Under the pieces are notes generated by a model. The model was given only the letters and a program-made list of their open reading frames with translations, made no database searches and had not been told where the DNA came from. Made by a program: the position numbers and the translations under genes. This document shows, one piece after another, positions 41,993 to 50,836 of a stretch of 64,000 nt of DNA; positions within the stretch are counted from its first letter, which is position 1; each line of letters starts with the position of its first letter. The stretch lies in contig NZ_JACHOO010000003.1 of NCBI RefSeq assembly GCF_014199915.1, forward strand, positions 573,690 to 637,689, written 5' to 3'. Source of the DNA: Prosthecomicrobium pneumaticum (lineage in GTDB: Bacteria; Pseudomonadota; Alphaproteobacteria; Rhizobiales; Kaistiaceae).

Positions 41993-44446
41993 ATGTCGCA
42001 TCTCTCCCTCTCCGGTGACTGGCTGCTCGTCGATGCCGTGGGCGCGGCGGTCGGCGCCTGTCCGATCCCGGGGGATATCCACTCCGCTCTCCTCGCGCTC
42101 GGCCGGATCGACGATCCGCATGCCGGAACGAACGAGGCCGCGGTGCAGTGGGTGGGCGAGCGGGATTGGGAGATCGTGCGCAGCCTCGCGCTGACGGAGG
42201 CGGAGCTCGCCGGTCGCTGGGCGGTGCTCGAGCTCGAATTCGTCGACACGATCGCGACGCTCCTCGTCAACGGACATGTCGCGGCCTCGCTCGACAGCGC
42301 CTTCATCCGCCACCGGATCGACATCGGCGCGTGGCTGCGCCCCGGCGAGAACGAGATCCGGTTGCGCTTCGCGCCGCCGGTCGCCGAGGCGAGCCGGCGG
42401 GCGGCGAAGCTACCCTTCCCGATCCCCTGGAGCGTTTCCAACAACCGCGTCCCCGACCTCAACATGATCCGCAAGCCGCAGTGTCACGGCGGCTGGGACT
42501 GGGGACCGTGCCTGCTCGTCGCCGGCGTCTATGCTCCACCCGTGCTCCACCTCTATGAGGCCGCAGGGATCGAGCACGTCGTGCTGCGCCAGCATCACCA
42601 CGCCTTCGCCGGCGACGGCCGCGACGTCGTCACCGTCGAGGCGCGGGTCGAGCTCGTCGGCCGCGCCGACGGCGCGGTGCCGGTCCGGCTCGCGCTGTGC
42701 GGCGAAACGGTCGAGGGCACCGCCGTGATCGCGGGGGGCAAGGGCGCCGTCACGCTGGCGCTCGACATCGCCGCGCCGGCGCTCTGGTGGCCCGCCGGCA
42801 TGGGGGCGCAGCCGCTCTTCGAGGCGCTCGTCACCATTCCCGGCGATGAAGCCGTGCGGCGGATCGGCTTCCGCCATCTCGAATGGGACCAGAGCCGCGA
42901 CGAGGCGGGCACGGCGCTGACGGTCAAGGTGAACGGCCGGGCGATCTTCGCGAAGGGCGCCAACTGGATCCCGGCGGATGCGCTGCCGTCCCGCATCACA
43001 TCCGAGCGTATCGCGGCGCTGCTCGGCGCGGCCGTCGAGGCGAACATGAACATGATCCGCGTCTGGGGCGGCGGCTTCTACGAGGTCGACGCCTTCTACG
43101 ACGCCTGCGACGCGCTCGGCCTGATGGTCTGGCAGGACATGATGTTCTCCTGCTCGCAATATCCCTCGACGCCCGACTTCCTCGCCGCGGTCGATGCGGA
43201 ACTGCGCTATCAGGTGAAGCGGCTGGCGAGCCGGCCGTCGATCGCGCTCTGGTGCGGCGACAACGAGGTGATCGGCTCGCTCACCTGGTACGATCTCTCG
43301 AAGAACAACCGTGACCGCTATCTCGTCAATTACGACCGTCTCAACCGCGCGATCGAGGCGGCGGTCACCGAGAGCGATCCGGGCCGGCTGTTCTGGCCGT
43401 CGAGCCCCTGCAATGGCAGTCTCGACTATGGCGACGCCTGGCACGACGACGGCTCCGGCGACATGCATTTCTGGGACGTCTGGCACTCGAACAAGAATTT
43501 CGAGCATTACTTCACGGTGAAGCCGCGCTTCTGCTCGGAATTCGGCTTCCAGGCCTTTCCGACATTGACCGCGATCGGCCGTTTCGCGGGTCCCGACGAA
43601 CGGAACGCCACCGCACCGGTGATGGAATTCCATCAGCGCGATCGGGCCGGCAATGCGCGCATCATCGATACGATGGCGCGCTATTTCCGCATGCCGACCG
43701 GCTTCGCGCAGTTCGTCTATCTCTCGCAACTGCAGCAGGCCTTCGCGATCGAGACGGCGGTCCGCTGGTGGCGGAGCCTGAAGCCGCATGCGATGGGCGC
43801 GCTCTACTGGCAGTTGAACGACGTCTGGCCCGCGGTGTCGTGGTCATCGGTCGATCACAGCCTTTGCTGGAAGACGCTGCATCATCACGCCAGGCGATTC
43901 TTCGCGCCGGTGGCGCTCGCGGCGAAGGTCGAGGACGGCATCGTCCGCATCACGGGCGTCGACGATCGGGCGGAGCCCGTCCGCCTCGCGCTGCGGCTGC
44001 GCGTGATCGGCCTCGACGGCGCGGTCCATTGCGACGAGATCCGCGACGCCGAATTGTCACCCGACCGTGCGGGCGAGATCGCCGTCGTGCCGGCGCCGGC
44101 GGGCCTCGACCGGTTCCTCGTCCTCGACGCGAAGGAGGAGGGTGCCGCGGACTGGGATCCGATGCTGCAGTTCGTCGTCTTCGCCGAGCGTTTCAAGCGC
44201 TTCGACCTGCCGGCCGCGACCGTTTCCGTCGAGCCCGAAGGCCCCGGCCGCTTCCGTCTCTCCACCGACCGGCCGGCCTTCTTCGTCCGGCCGGAGGCGG
44301 ACGGGTTTGCCGGCCATTTCGACGATGCGAGCTTCCTGCTGCTGCCCGGCGAACCGCGCAGCGTGACGTTCCGTCCCGAGCCCGGCACGCCGCTGCCCGG
44401 TATCGAGGCGGTCGTCGCGCGGCATCTCGCCTGGAGCTATCGGTAG
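41993..44446 (+). CDS. Beta-mannosidase, glycoside hydrolase family 2
   Basis: 817 residues from ATG 41993. An N-terminal jelly-roll sugar-binding domain (GDWLLVDAVG, then NGHVAASLDSAFIRHRIDI in part) is followed by immunoglobulin-like domains, a TIM barrel and a C-terminal beta domain. The acid/base is E425 in WCGDNEVIG and the nucleophile is E516 in FCSEFGFQ; the barrel signature IRVWGGGFYE is present. No signal peptide, so cytosolic. It hydrolyses terminal beta-mannose from oligosaccharides. It may work with the nearby GlcNAc genes on Man-GlcNAc fragments. Confidence 0.93.
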   Translation: MSHLSLSGDWLLVDAVGAAVGACPIPGDIHSALLALGRIDDPHAGTNEAAVQWVGERDWEIVRSLALTEAELAGRWAVLELEFVDTIATLLVNGHVAASLDSAFIRHRIDIGAWLRPGENEIRLRFAPPVAEASRRAAKLPFPIPWSVSNNRVPDLNMIRKPQCHGGWDWGPCLLVAGVYAPPVLHLYEAAGIEHVVLRQHHHAFAGDGRDVVTVEARVELVGRADGAVPVRLALCGETVEGTAVIAGGKGAVTLALDIAAPALWWPAGMGAQPLFEALVTIPGDEAVRRIGFRHLEWDQSRDEAGTALTVKVNGRAIFAKGANWIPADALPSRITSERIAALLGAAVEANMNMIRVWGGGFYEVDAFYDACDALGLMVWQDMMFSCSQYPSTPDFLAAVDAELRYQVKRLASRPSIALWCGDNEVIGSLTWYDLSKNNRDRYLVNYDRLNRAIEAAVTESDPGRLFWPSSPCNGSLDYGDAWHDDGSGDMHFWDVWHSNKNFEHYFTVKPRFCSEFGFQAFPTLTAIGRFAGPDERNATAPVMEFHQRDRAGNARIIDTMARYFRMPTGFAQFVYLSQLQQAFAIETAVRWWRSLKPHAMGALYWQLNDVWPAVSWSSVDHSLCWKTLHHHARRFFAPVALAAKVEDGIVRITGVDDRAEPVRLALRLRVIGLDGAVHCDEIRDAELSPDRAGEIAVVPAPAGLDRFLVLDAKEEGAADWDPMLQFVVFAERFKRFDLPAATVSVEPEGPGRFRLSTDRPAFFVRPEADGFAGHFDDASFLLLPGEPRSVTFRPEPGTPLPGIEAVVARHLAWSYR

Positions 44447-44459
44447 GTTCCAACGACGA

Positions 44460-44483
44460 AACCCCGGCCAGAAGGCCGGGGTT
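44460..44483. terminator. Bidirectional hairpin terminator
   Basis: 10-bp perfect stem AACCCCGGCC / GGCCGGGGTT with loop AGAA between the convergent beta-mannosidase and YciF-type genes. On the minus strand it is followed by TTTCGTCG; T-tracts are short on both sides. Confidence 0.7.
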
Positions 44484-44511
44484 CCGAGGGCGCGACCAGA
44501 AAGAAGGCGGA

Positions 44512-45015
44512 TTACGCCGCCTTGGAACGGCCGCCCATCGCTTCCTTGTTCAGCTTGCCGGTGGCGAGCTTGGTGAGGAGAACGTCGGCATTCTTCTCTT
44601 CCTCGAGCGTCTGCTCGAGCAGCGGTACGGCATCCTTGAGGCCGAGCTGCTTGGCCCAGGCGAGCAGGGTCCCGTAGCGGGCGATCTCGTAATGCTCGAC
44701 CGCCTGCGCCGCGGCGAGGATGCCGGCGTCGAGGACGTCCGGGTCCTTCGCCTCTTCCATCACGCTCTTCGCCTCCTCGACGAGGCCCACCATCGCGTCG
44801 CAGGTGACGGCCCGCGGCGCCTTGCCGAGCTGCTCGAAGATCTGCTCGAGGCGCTCGACCTGGCCTTCGGTCTCCTGAACATGGTTTTCGAAGGCCTGGC
44901 GGAGTTCATCGGAATCCGCCTTCTTGGCCATCTTCGGCAGGTTCTTCAGGATGGCGCGCTCGGCATAGAGCACGTCCTTCAGCATATGGACGAAGAGTTC
45001 GTTGAGATCTTTCAT
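44512..45015 (-). CDS. Ferritin-like DUF892 protein (YciE/YciF type)
   Basis: 167 residues from ATG 45015 (GGAGG upstream). A four-helix bundle with metal-binding acidic positions in MLKDVLYAERAILKNLPKMA (part), FENHVQETEGQVERLEQIF, QAVEHYEIARYG and LEQTLEEEKNAD. Family members are stress-induced dinuclear metal proteins. A 74-residue reading frame upstream may be co-transcribed. Confidence 0.9.
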   Translation of the reverse strand: MKDLNELFVHMLKDVLYAERAILKNLPKMAKKADSDELRQAFENHVQETEGQVERLEQIFEQLGKAPRAVTCDAMVGLVEEAKSVMEEAKDPDVLDAGILAAAQAVEHYEIARYGTLLAWAKQLGLKDAVPLLEQTLEEEKNADVLLTKLATGKLNKEAMGGRSKAA

Positions 45016-45067
45016 CGGTGCCTCCTTCGGGGGTGTCGGATTCTGTAAGGGTGTCGGCGTCGGAGGA

Positions 45068-45292
45068 TCAGGAAGGGCCGTGGCCCGGCCGCATGCCGTT
45101 GCGGTCGTCCGCCTCGGGCGCGTCCGAAGGCTCCTGTCCGATGCCGCTGTCCTCCGTGCCGCCGCGCCGCCCGAGATCGACGACATCCGTCCGCTGGTGG
45201 CGTCGGATGTTCTCGTCTGTGCCGGAACTGGTGCTGCGCTCGTCGGCGCTGCCGTGAGGGATGGGGCGGCTTTCGGACCGTCGGATGGCCAT
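45068..45292 (-). CDS. Hypothetical hydrophilic protein, 74 residues
   Basis: ATG 45292 has GGAGGA about 9 bases upstream, a good ribosome site. The product is highly charged and polar (SRPIPHGSADERSTSSGTDE, then DAPEADDRNGMRPGHG), similar in character to the other small disordered proteins of the stress patch. It lies 52 bases upstream of the YciF-type gene on the same strand. Plus-strand alternatives lack ribosome sites. No family recognised. Confidence 0.5.
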   Translation of the reverse strand: MAIRRSESRPIPHGSADERSTSSGTDENIRRHQRTDVVDLGRRGGTEDSGIGQEPSDAPEADDRNGMRPGHGPS

Positions 45293-45421
45293 CGTCTCCT
45301 GTCCTCCGATCGAGGCCGGGGGCCGGCCTTGCGATGCGGGGAAAAGACGATCTCGGCGCGATCGTTCCGGGCCGAAAAAGAATCTCGGCCGCCGGAACCA
45401 AGCGACAGCGCGGCCTTTCCG
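45293..45421. other. Spacer, 129 bases
   Basis: Between the 74-residue frame and cutC, same strand. It holds a GGAAC on the minus strand (complement of 45380-45384 region) without a correctly spaced CGTT. No gene or clear regulatory site is visible. Confidence 0.35.
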
Positions 45422-46189
45422 TCAGCCGATATGGGCGCCCCAGTCGTCGCGCCAGGAACCCGAGAGCCCGGCGCGAACCGCCTCGACGAGGGCGCGCACG
45501 CCGCTCTCGGAGGTGGCGGGGCGAGTGGGCGCGGTGGCGAAGCCGAGCGCCACGGCAGCGGGGGCGATGTCGAGCCGGGCCTGCCGGCAGGAGGCATGGA
45601 TCTCGACGGCGCCGGTCTTCTTCAGGATGGTCTCGGCATTCTCCGCCGTGACGCCGCCGCCCGGCATGACGGCGATGCGGCCCGCCGCCTGCGCGATCAG
45701 CGCCGCGACGCGCGGCAGGGCGTCCTCGACGCGCAGCGCACCGCCCGAGGTGAGCACGCGCTCGAAGCCGAGCGCGATCGCCGTCTCGATCGCCTCGAAC
45801 GGGTCGGGCGCGAGGTCGAAGGCGCGGTGGAGCGTCGTGCCGAGCCCCTCGGCATGCGCGACGAGCCGGCCGAGCGCCTCCGTGTCGAGACGGCCGTCGA
45901 CATCGGACACGCCGAACACGACGCCGGCGAGACCGGCCGCCCGTATCGCATCGATGTCGCGCCGCATCTGGTCGATCTCCGCCGGCGTGGCGAGGAAATC
46001 GCCCTCGCGGGGCCGCACCATCGCGTAGACCGGGATCGCAAGGCCCGCGGCGAGCGAGATCAGGCCGGCCGAGGGCGTCAGCCCGCCGAGCGCCAGCGCG
46101 GCGCAGAGCTCGATGCGGTCGGCGCCGGCGGCGAGGGCGGCGGCGAGGCCGTCCGGCGTGTCGACGCAGATCTCGACGGTGATCGTCAT
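45422..46189 (-). CDS. cutC: CutC-family protein in the N-acetylglucosamine operon
   Basis: 255 residues, TIM barrel of the CutC family: VEICVDTPDGLAAALAAGADRIELCAAL in parts, GGLTPSAGLI, VYAMVRPREGDF, TLHRAFDLAPDP, RVLTSGG and VMPGGGVTAEN. CutC was named for copper tolerance in E. coli, but the assignment is disputed. Here it lies 16 bases after the ROK kinase gene as the last gene of a GlcNAc operon, which suggests a role in amino-sugar metabolism rather than copper. Confidence 0.9.
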   Translation of the reverse strand: MTITVEICVDTPDGLAAALAAGADRIELCAALALGGLTPSAGLISLAAGLAIPVYAMVRPREGDFLATPAEIDQMRRDIDAIRAAGLAGVVFGVSDVDGRLDTEALGRLVAHAEGLGTTLHRAFDLAPDPFEAIETAIALGFERVLTSGGALRVEDALPRVAALIAQAAGRIAVMPGGGVTAENAETILKKTGAVEIHASCRQARLDIAPAAVALGFATAPTRPATSESGVRALVEAVRAGLSGSWRDDWGAHIG

Positions 46190-46205
46190 GGCTCGACCCG
46201 CAGCG

Positions 46206-47102
46206 TCATGGCGCGACAGGCTCGACGAGCATTGCGGCGCCGATGAGACCGGAAGCGGCGCGCGTCGCGCCGGGCACGACGAGCGGGGTGTCGAAGCGGT
46301 GCAGCGTACCGGCTCGCACGCGCGCGTCGAGGGCGGCGATCAGCCGCGCGTCGCCGGCGAGCCCGCCGCCGGCCGGCACGAGGCCGGCGCCCACCGTGTT
46401 GACCACCATGGCGAGCGGCCCGGCGAGAAAGTCGAGCTGCGCTTCGACCGCCCGCGTCGCCTCCGGCTCGCCTTCGTGCCAGGCGGCGGTGACCGCGTCG
46501 CTCGGCGCATCCCGGCCGGTCTGGGCGCGGAAGATCTTCTCGAGGCCGCGGGCGCTGCCATAGGCGTCGACGCAGCCATACTGGCCGCAGCCGCAGCGGA
46601 TCGGCGGAACGCCCCGGGCGAGCCCGGCGTCGACGAGGATCGGCCCATGGCCCCATTCGCCAGCGACGCCCGTGGTGCCGCGCACGATCCGGCCCTCGAC
46701 GACGAGCCCGCCGCCGACACCCGAGCCGAGAATGATGCCGAACACCACGGCATGGCCCCGTCCGGGACCGACCGTCGCCTCGGCGAGGGCGAAACAATCG
46801 GCGTCGTTGCCCGCCTTCACCGTCCGGCCGAGCGCGGCGCCGAGTTCGGCCTCCAGCCGATGGCCGTTCGTCACCGGGACGTTGGCGGCGAGCGCCATGC
46901 CGGTGCGCGGGTCGGTCGTGCCGGCGATCGAGAGGCCGACCGGCCCGTCGGGCGCACCCTCGAGCAGCGCCCGCATCGTCGCGACGAAATCATCCCAGTG
47001 CTCGCGCGGCGTCGGCCGGGTGGCGCGGTGGGCGATACCGCCGTCTTCGGCGACCATCGCGAAGTCGATCTTCGATCCGCCGATGTCGAAAGCGAGGCGC
47101 AT
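46206..47102 (-). CDS. ROK-family N-acetylglucosamine kinase
   Basis: 298 residues. ATP-binding FDIGGSKIDFAMV at the N-terminus, catalytic GNDADCFALAE, GVAGEWGHGP and the zinc-binding ROK motif CGCGQYGCVDAYGS. No N-terminal helix-turn-helix, so it is a kinase and not a NagC-type repressor. Given NagA upstream it most likely phosphorylates GlcNAc at O6. It overlaps the nagA stop by one base. Confidence 0.9.
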   Translation of the reverse strand: MRLAFDIGGSKIDFAMVAEDGGIAHRATRPTPREHWDDFVATMRALLEGAPDGPVGLSIAGTTDPRTGMALAANVPVTNGHRLEAELGAALGRTVKAGNDADCFALAEATVGPGRGHAVVFGIILGSGVGGGLVVEGRIVRGTTGVAGEWGHGPILVDAGLARGVPPIRCGCGQYGCVDAYGSARGLEKIFRAQTGRDAPSDAVTAAWHEGEPEATRAVEAQLDFLAGPLAMVVNTVGAGLVPAGGGLAGDARLIAALDARVRAGTLHRFDTPLVVPGATRAASGLIGAAMLVEPVAP

Positions 47103-48250
47103 CAGCGTGCGACCGGTTCGCCGCCGACCCAGACGCCGGTGACGGCGTGATCGGCGGACAGGGCGACGAAATCGGCGCGGGTGCCGGGCGCGAGGCGGCC
47201 ATGGCTCGCCTCCGCGCCGATCGCCTTCGCCGGCAGCGCGGTCGCCATGGCGAGCGCCTGCGCCCGCTCGACGCCGACCGTCTCGACGAGGAAGCGGACG
47301 CAGCCGGCGAGATCGATATCGGCGCCGGCGAGCGTGCCGTCCTCGAGCGTCAGCCGCCCGGCTCGGCGATAGATGGTGCGGCCGTTGAGCGTGAAGGTGT
47401 CGCCCGGCGCGCCGAAGGCGTGCATCGCGTCGGAAACGAGGAAGATCGAGCCCGGCCCGGCCTTCGCCGCGAGCGCGGCGTGGATGGCGAGCGGGTGGAC
47501 GTGGAAGCCGTCGGCGATCAGCCCGCAGGAAAGGCCGCCATGGCCGAGCGCAGCGCCGACGACGCCCGGCTCGCGGTGGCCGAGCGGGCTCATCGCGTTG
47601 AAGAGATGGGTGACGAGCCGGGCGCCGGCATCCGCCGCTTCGAGCACGAGCGCCGCCGGCGCATCCGAATGGCCGATCGACACGGTGACGCCCGCCGCGG
47701 CGAGCCGGGCGATCTGGTGCGCCGGCACGGTCTCGGCGGCGACGGTGAGCAGCACATGCCCGATCCCGGTCGACGTGACGCGGGCGAAATCGGCCGCGTC
47801 CATCGGCCGGATCAGCGCCGGGTCGTGCGCGCCCTTGCGGGCGACCGAGAGATGCGGGCCCTCCATGTGCAGGCCGAGACAGCCGGGAACGCGCGTGGCG
47901 ATCGCCGCGCGGACCGTCTCGATCGCATGATCGGTCGCCTGCGCGCTCTCGGTGATCAGCGTCGGCAGGATCGCCGTCGTGCCGTGCCGGGCATGCGTGG
48001 CGCAGATCGTGCGGACGCCCTCGAGCGTCGTGTCGCCGCCCAGCAGCACACCGCCGCCGCCATTCACCTGCAGGTCGACGAAGCCCGGCGCGACGAGATC
48101 GGCCGCGATGGTCTCGCGTGCCGCGCTTTCCGGAATGCCGCCCGGCCCGACCACCGCACGCACGCGGCCGTCCTCGACGAGGAGCGCCTGATCGCGCGCG
48201 ATGCGGCCGCCGTCGAACAGGCGGTCGGCGATGAAGGCCTTGATCGCCAT
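47102..48250 (-). CDS. nagA: N-acetylglucosamine-6-phosphate deacetylase
   Basis: 382 residues from ATG 48250, which overlaps the stop of the SIS gene. Motifs: PGFVDLQVNGGGGV, GLHMEGPHLS, SIGHSDAPAA, THLFNAMSPLGHREPG and LVSDAMHAFG carry the metal and catalytic residues. It removes acetate from GlcNAc-6-P to give GlcN-6-P in the cytosol. Confidence 0.95.
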   Translation of the reverse strand: MAIKAFIADRLFDGGRIARDQALLVEDGRVRAVVGPGGIPESAARETIAADLVAPGFVDLQVNGGGGVLLGGDTTLEGVRTICATHARHGTTAILPTLITESAQATDHAIETVRAAIATRVPGCLGLHMEGPHLSVARKGAHDPALIRPMDAADFARVTSTGIGHVLLTVAAETVPAHQIARLAAAGVTVSIGHSDAPAALVLEAADAGARLVTHLFNAMSPLGHREPGVVGAALGHGGLSCGLIADGFHVHPLAIHAALAAKAGPGSIFLVSDAMHAFGAPGDTFTLNGRTIYRRAGRLTLEDGTLAGADIDLAGCVRFLVETVGVERAQALAMATALPAKAIGAEASHGRLAPGTRADFVALSADHAVTGVWVGGEPVAR

Positions 48251-49272
48251 CAGAGCGTCTCCGTCACCTTCTTGAGGCCGCGCGGATTGTCGGGGTCCTT
48301 GCCCCGCGCCACTGCCACCCGCTCGACGAGGCGATAGAAGGAGAGGAGCAGCGGCAGCGGCGCGGTGAGCGGATGGCCGGTGGCAACACCCGGCAGAAGC
48401 GGCGCCGCGAGATCGCGCGTCGTCGCCGCGAACACCTTGGCGCCGCGGCTTGCGAGCGCCGACGCGGTGGCGGCGAGGCTGTCGGCGGCGGCGTCCTCGG
48501 GGATGAAGGCGAGCAGCGGGAAGTGCTCGTCGACGAGCGAGACCGGGCCGTGCTGCAGCTCGGCGCCCGAATAGGCCTCGGCGTGCAGGATGGCGGTCTC
48601 CTTGAACTTCAGCGCCGCTTCGAGGGCGACCGCGAAGCCCGGACCGCGGCCGAGCGTATAGAGCGAGGCGGCGGCGACGAAGGTCTCCTCGGCCGCGCCC
48701 CAATCGGCGTCGAGCGCCGCGGCGAGCTGGTCGGGCAGCGCCGCGAGCGCCGCCTTCAGCGCGTCGTCCCCGCGCCATTCGGCGAGAAGCGCGAGCCCGG
48801 CGACGATCGCCGTCACGAAAGACTTCGTCGCCGCGACGCTCCGCTCCGGCCCGGCGCGCAGCGGCACGAAGGCGTCGGCGCGGGTCGCGAGCGGCGAATC
48901 CTCGACATTGACGAGCGCGATCGTCGTCGCGCCGCCGGCCCGCGCCGCATCGAAGAGGGCGAGCAGATCGGGGCTCTTGCCCGACTGCGAGACGGCGAGC
49001 GCGGCGGCGCCCTCGAGCTTCAGCGGGGCGCGGTAGACCGAGGCGACCGAGGGTCCGAGCGAGGCGACCGGCACGCCGGTGGTGATCTCGCAGGCATATT
49101 TGAAATAGGTGGCCGCATGGTCGGAAGAGCCGCGGCCGACCGTGACGATCACCTTCGGATCGAGCGCGGCGAGCCGGCGGCCGGCCGTCTCGATCGCGCC
49201 CGCCGATCGGTCGAGCAGCCGCCGGACAGCTTCGGGCGTCTCGTCGATCTCGGCCCGCATCAATGTCGTCAT
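48250..49272 (-). CDS. SIS-domain glucosamine-6-phosphate deaminase (NagB-II type)
   Basis: 340 residues from ATG 49272 (GGAGAGG upstream). Two SIS domains resembling the isomerase half of GlmS: VTVGRGSSDHAATYFKY, ALAVSQSGKSPDLLALF, LGRGPGFAVALEAALKFKE and AEAYSGAELQHGP. There is no N-terminal glutaminase domain. By context it deaminates and isomerises GlcN-6-P to fructose-6-P, replacing NagB. First gene of the operon; no transporter or regulator for GlcNAc is adjacent. Confidence 0.9.
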   Translation of the reverse strand: MTTLMRAEIDETPEAVRRLLDRSAGAIETAGRRLAALDPKVIVTVGRGSSDHAATYFKYACEITTGVPVASLGPSVASVYRAPLKLEGAAALAVSQSGKSPDLLALFDAARAGGATTIALVNVEDSPLATRADAFVPLRAGPERSVAATKSFVTAIVAGLALLAEWRGDDALKAALAALPDQLAAALDADWGAAEETFVAAASLYTLGRGPGFAVALEAALKFKETAILHAEAYSGAELQHGPVSLVDEHFPLLAFIPEDAAADSLAATASALASRGAKVFAATTRDLAAPLLPGVATGHPLTAPLPLLLSFYRLVERVAVARGKDPDNPRGLKKVTETL

Positions 49273-49480
49273 GGCGACGCCTCTCCTGTCCGCTTCGTCA
49301 TGGCCCGTCCGCGCCCCGGCATCAAGGGGCGGGCCTCGCCCATGCCCGGCGTCTCTAAACACCAAAGCGGGATCGCTTGGAAGACTCGTTATAACCTCTT
49401 GCCGCATTTCCGCCGGCCGGCCGGCTTGCCGGCGCCCCGATCGGGTGGCACTGTCCGCGCACTTTCGGAAGGGTAGGGCA
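49273..49480. other. Divergent promoter region of the nag operon and reductase gene
   Basis: 208 bases. The minus strand has TTATAACG near 49393, a plausible -10 for the nag operon. A GC-rich palindrome, GCCGGCCGGCCGGC type, lies near 49410-49435. I see no recognisable NagR or NagC operator. Confidence 0.35.
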
Positions 49481-50701
49481 ATGGCGGACGGCATCATCAT
49501 CATCGGCGGTGGGCATGCCGGATCGCAGGCCGCGGCGAGCCTGCGCCAGGAGGGCTATCAGGGCCCGCTGACGCTCGTCTCGTCAGAGCCGGACCTGCCC
49601 TATCACCGGCCGCCCCTGTCGAAGGCCTATCTGAAGAATCTCGAGGAGGAGACGCAGGTGCTCCGCCCCGAGGCCTTCTATGCGACCAACGGCGTGCGGC
49701 TCCTGCTCGCAGAGACGGTGACGGCGATCGACCGGGCCGCGGGGCGGGTGACGCTCGCAAGCGGCGGGGCGCTCGGCTTCGACGGGCTCGTGCTCGCCGT
49801 CGGCGCGCGGCCGCGCGTGCCGGACGTGCCGGGCATCGATCTCGACGGCGTGTTCTTCCTCCGCACCGCGGCGGACGGCCGGGCGCTGCGCGCCCGGCTG
49901 CATGCGGCGCGCGAGGTCGTGGTGGTCGGCGGCGGCTTCATCGGCCTCGAGATCGCGGCGACAGCGCGTGCGCTCGGCAAGGCGGTGACCATTCTCGAGG
50001 CCGCGCCGCGGCTGATGGGCCGGGCGGTGGCGCCGCTCGTCTCGGAGCATTTCCTCGCTCTCCATCGCGGCTGGGGCAGCGATGTGCGGCTCGGAACGGC
50101 GCTCGCGGCCGTCGTCGGCGAAGAGGCGCGCGCCGTCGCGGTCGAGACCGCGGAGGGCCGGCGCATTCCCGCCGATCTCGTGGTGGTCGGCGTCGGCGTC
50201 GTGCCGAACACCGAGCTCGCCGAGGCGGCGGGGCTCGAGGTCGGCAACGGCATTGCCGTCGACCCCTTCATGGCGACGGAGGATCCGCGCATCGTCGCCG
50301 CCGGCGACGGCGTCTCCTTCCTCCACCCGATGCTCGGCCGTCACGTCCGGCTCGAAAGCGTGCAGAACGCCGTCGATCAGGCGAAGACCGCGGCGGCGAC
50401 GCTCGTCGGCCGGCGCGAGGCCTTCGATGCGGTGCCGTGGTTCTGGTCGGACCAGGCCGACGTCAAGCTGCAGATGGTCGGCCTCGCGATCGACGCGACG
50501 CGCAGCGTCGTCCGCGGCCGGCAGGAGAGCGGCGCCTTCTCCGTCTTCCACTATCGCGGCGAGGTGCTCGTCGCGGTCGATTCGATCAACCGCGCCGCCG
50601 ACCACATGGTCGGCCGCCGGATGATCGGCGCCGGCATTTCGCCCGCGCCGGAGGTGGTGGCCGACGAGGCGACGGACCTGAAGAAGCTCGTGCCGCGCTG
50701 A
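49481..50701 (+). CDS. FAD-dependent ferredoxin/rubredoxin-type reductase
   Basis: 406 residues from ATG 49481. FAD-binding IIIIGGGHAGSQAAASLR at the N-terminus, PYHRPPLSK, the NAD-binding VVVVGGGFIGLEIAATAR around residue 146 and the second FAD motif IVAAGDGVSF. The C-terminal dimer domain has VPWFWSDQADVKLQMVG, typical of reductases of dioxygenase or P450 electron-transfer chains. Its ferredoxin partner is not adjacent, so the pathway is unknown. Confidence 0.9.
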   Translation: MADGIIIIGGGHAGSQAAASLRQEGYQGPLTLVSSEPDLPYHRPPLSKAYLKNLEEETQVLRPEAFYATNGVRLLLAETVTAIDRAAGRVTLASGGALGFDGLVLAVGARPRVPDVPGIDLDGVFFLRTAADGRALRARLHAAREVVVVGGGFIGLEIAATARALGKAVTILEAAPRLMGRAVAPLVSEHFLALHRGWGSDVRLGTALAAVVGEEARAVAVETAEGRRIPADLVVVGVGVVPNTELAEAAGLEVGNGIAVDPFMATEDPRIVAAGDGVSFLHPMLGRHVRLESVQNAVDQAKTAAATLVGRREAFDAVPWFWSDQADVKLQMVGLAIDATRSVVRGRQESGAFSVFHYRGEVLVAVDSINRAADHMVGRRMIGAGISPAPEVVADEATDLKKLVPR

Positions 50702-50836
50702 GGCCCCCGCCGCCGCACGGCTGACCGCCGCTGCGCGCCTTGCTTGCCGAAGCGGCGGCGCCTCGCTACATCAGGCGCCATCTCCCGACAGGACGGCGTG
50801 CCCCTTGGCGCGCGGCAGGCAGAGGGTCACGCGGCG

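Noticed and set aside
45018-45257. Plus-strand frame of 79 codons opposite the 74-residue frame
   Set aside because: It has no ribosome site and is antisense to a frame with a good one, next to a same-strand partner gene.
45355-45384. GGAAC on the minus strand before the 74-residue and YciF-type genes as an EcfG promoter
   Set aside because: At 16-17 bases spacing there is TCTT/CTTT instead of CGTT; CGTC occurs only at 14 bases.
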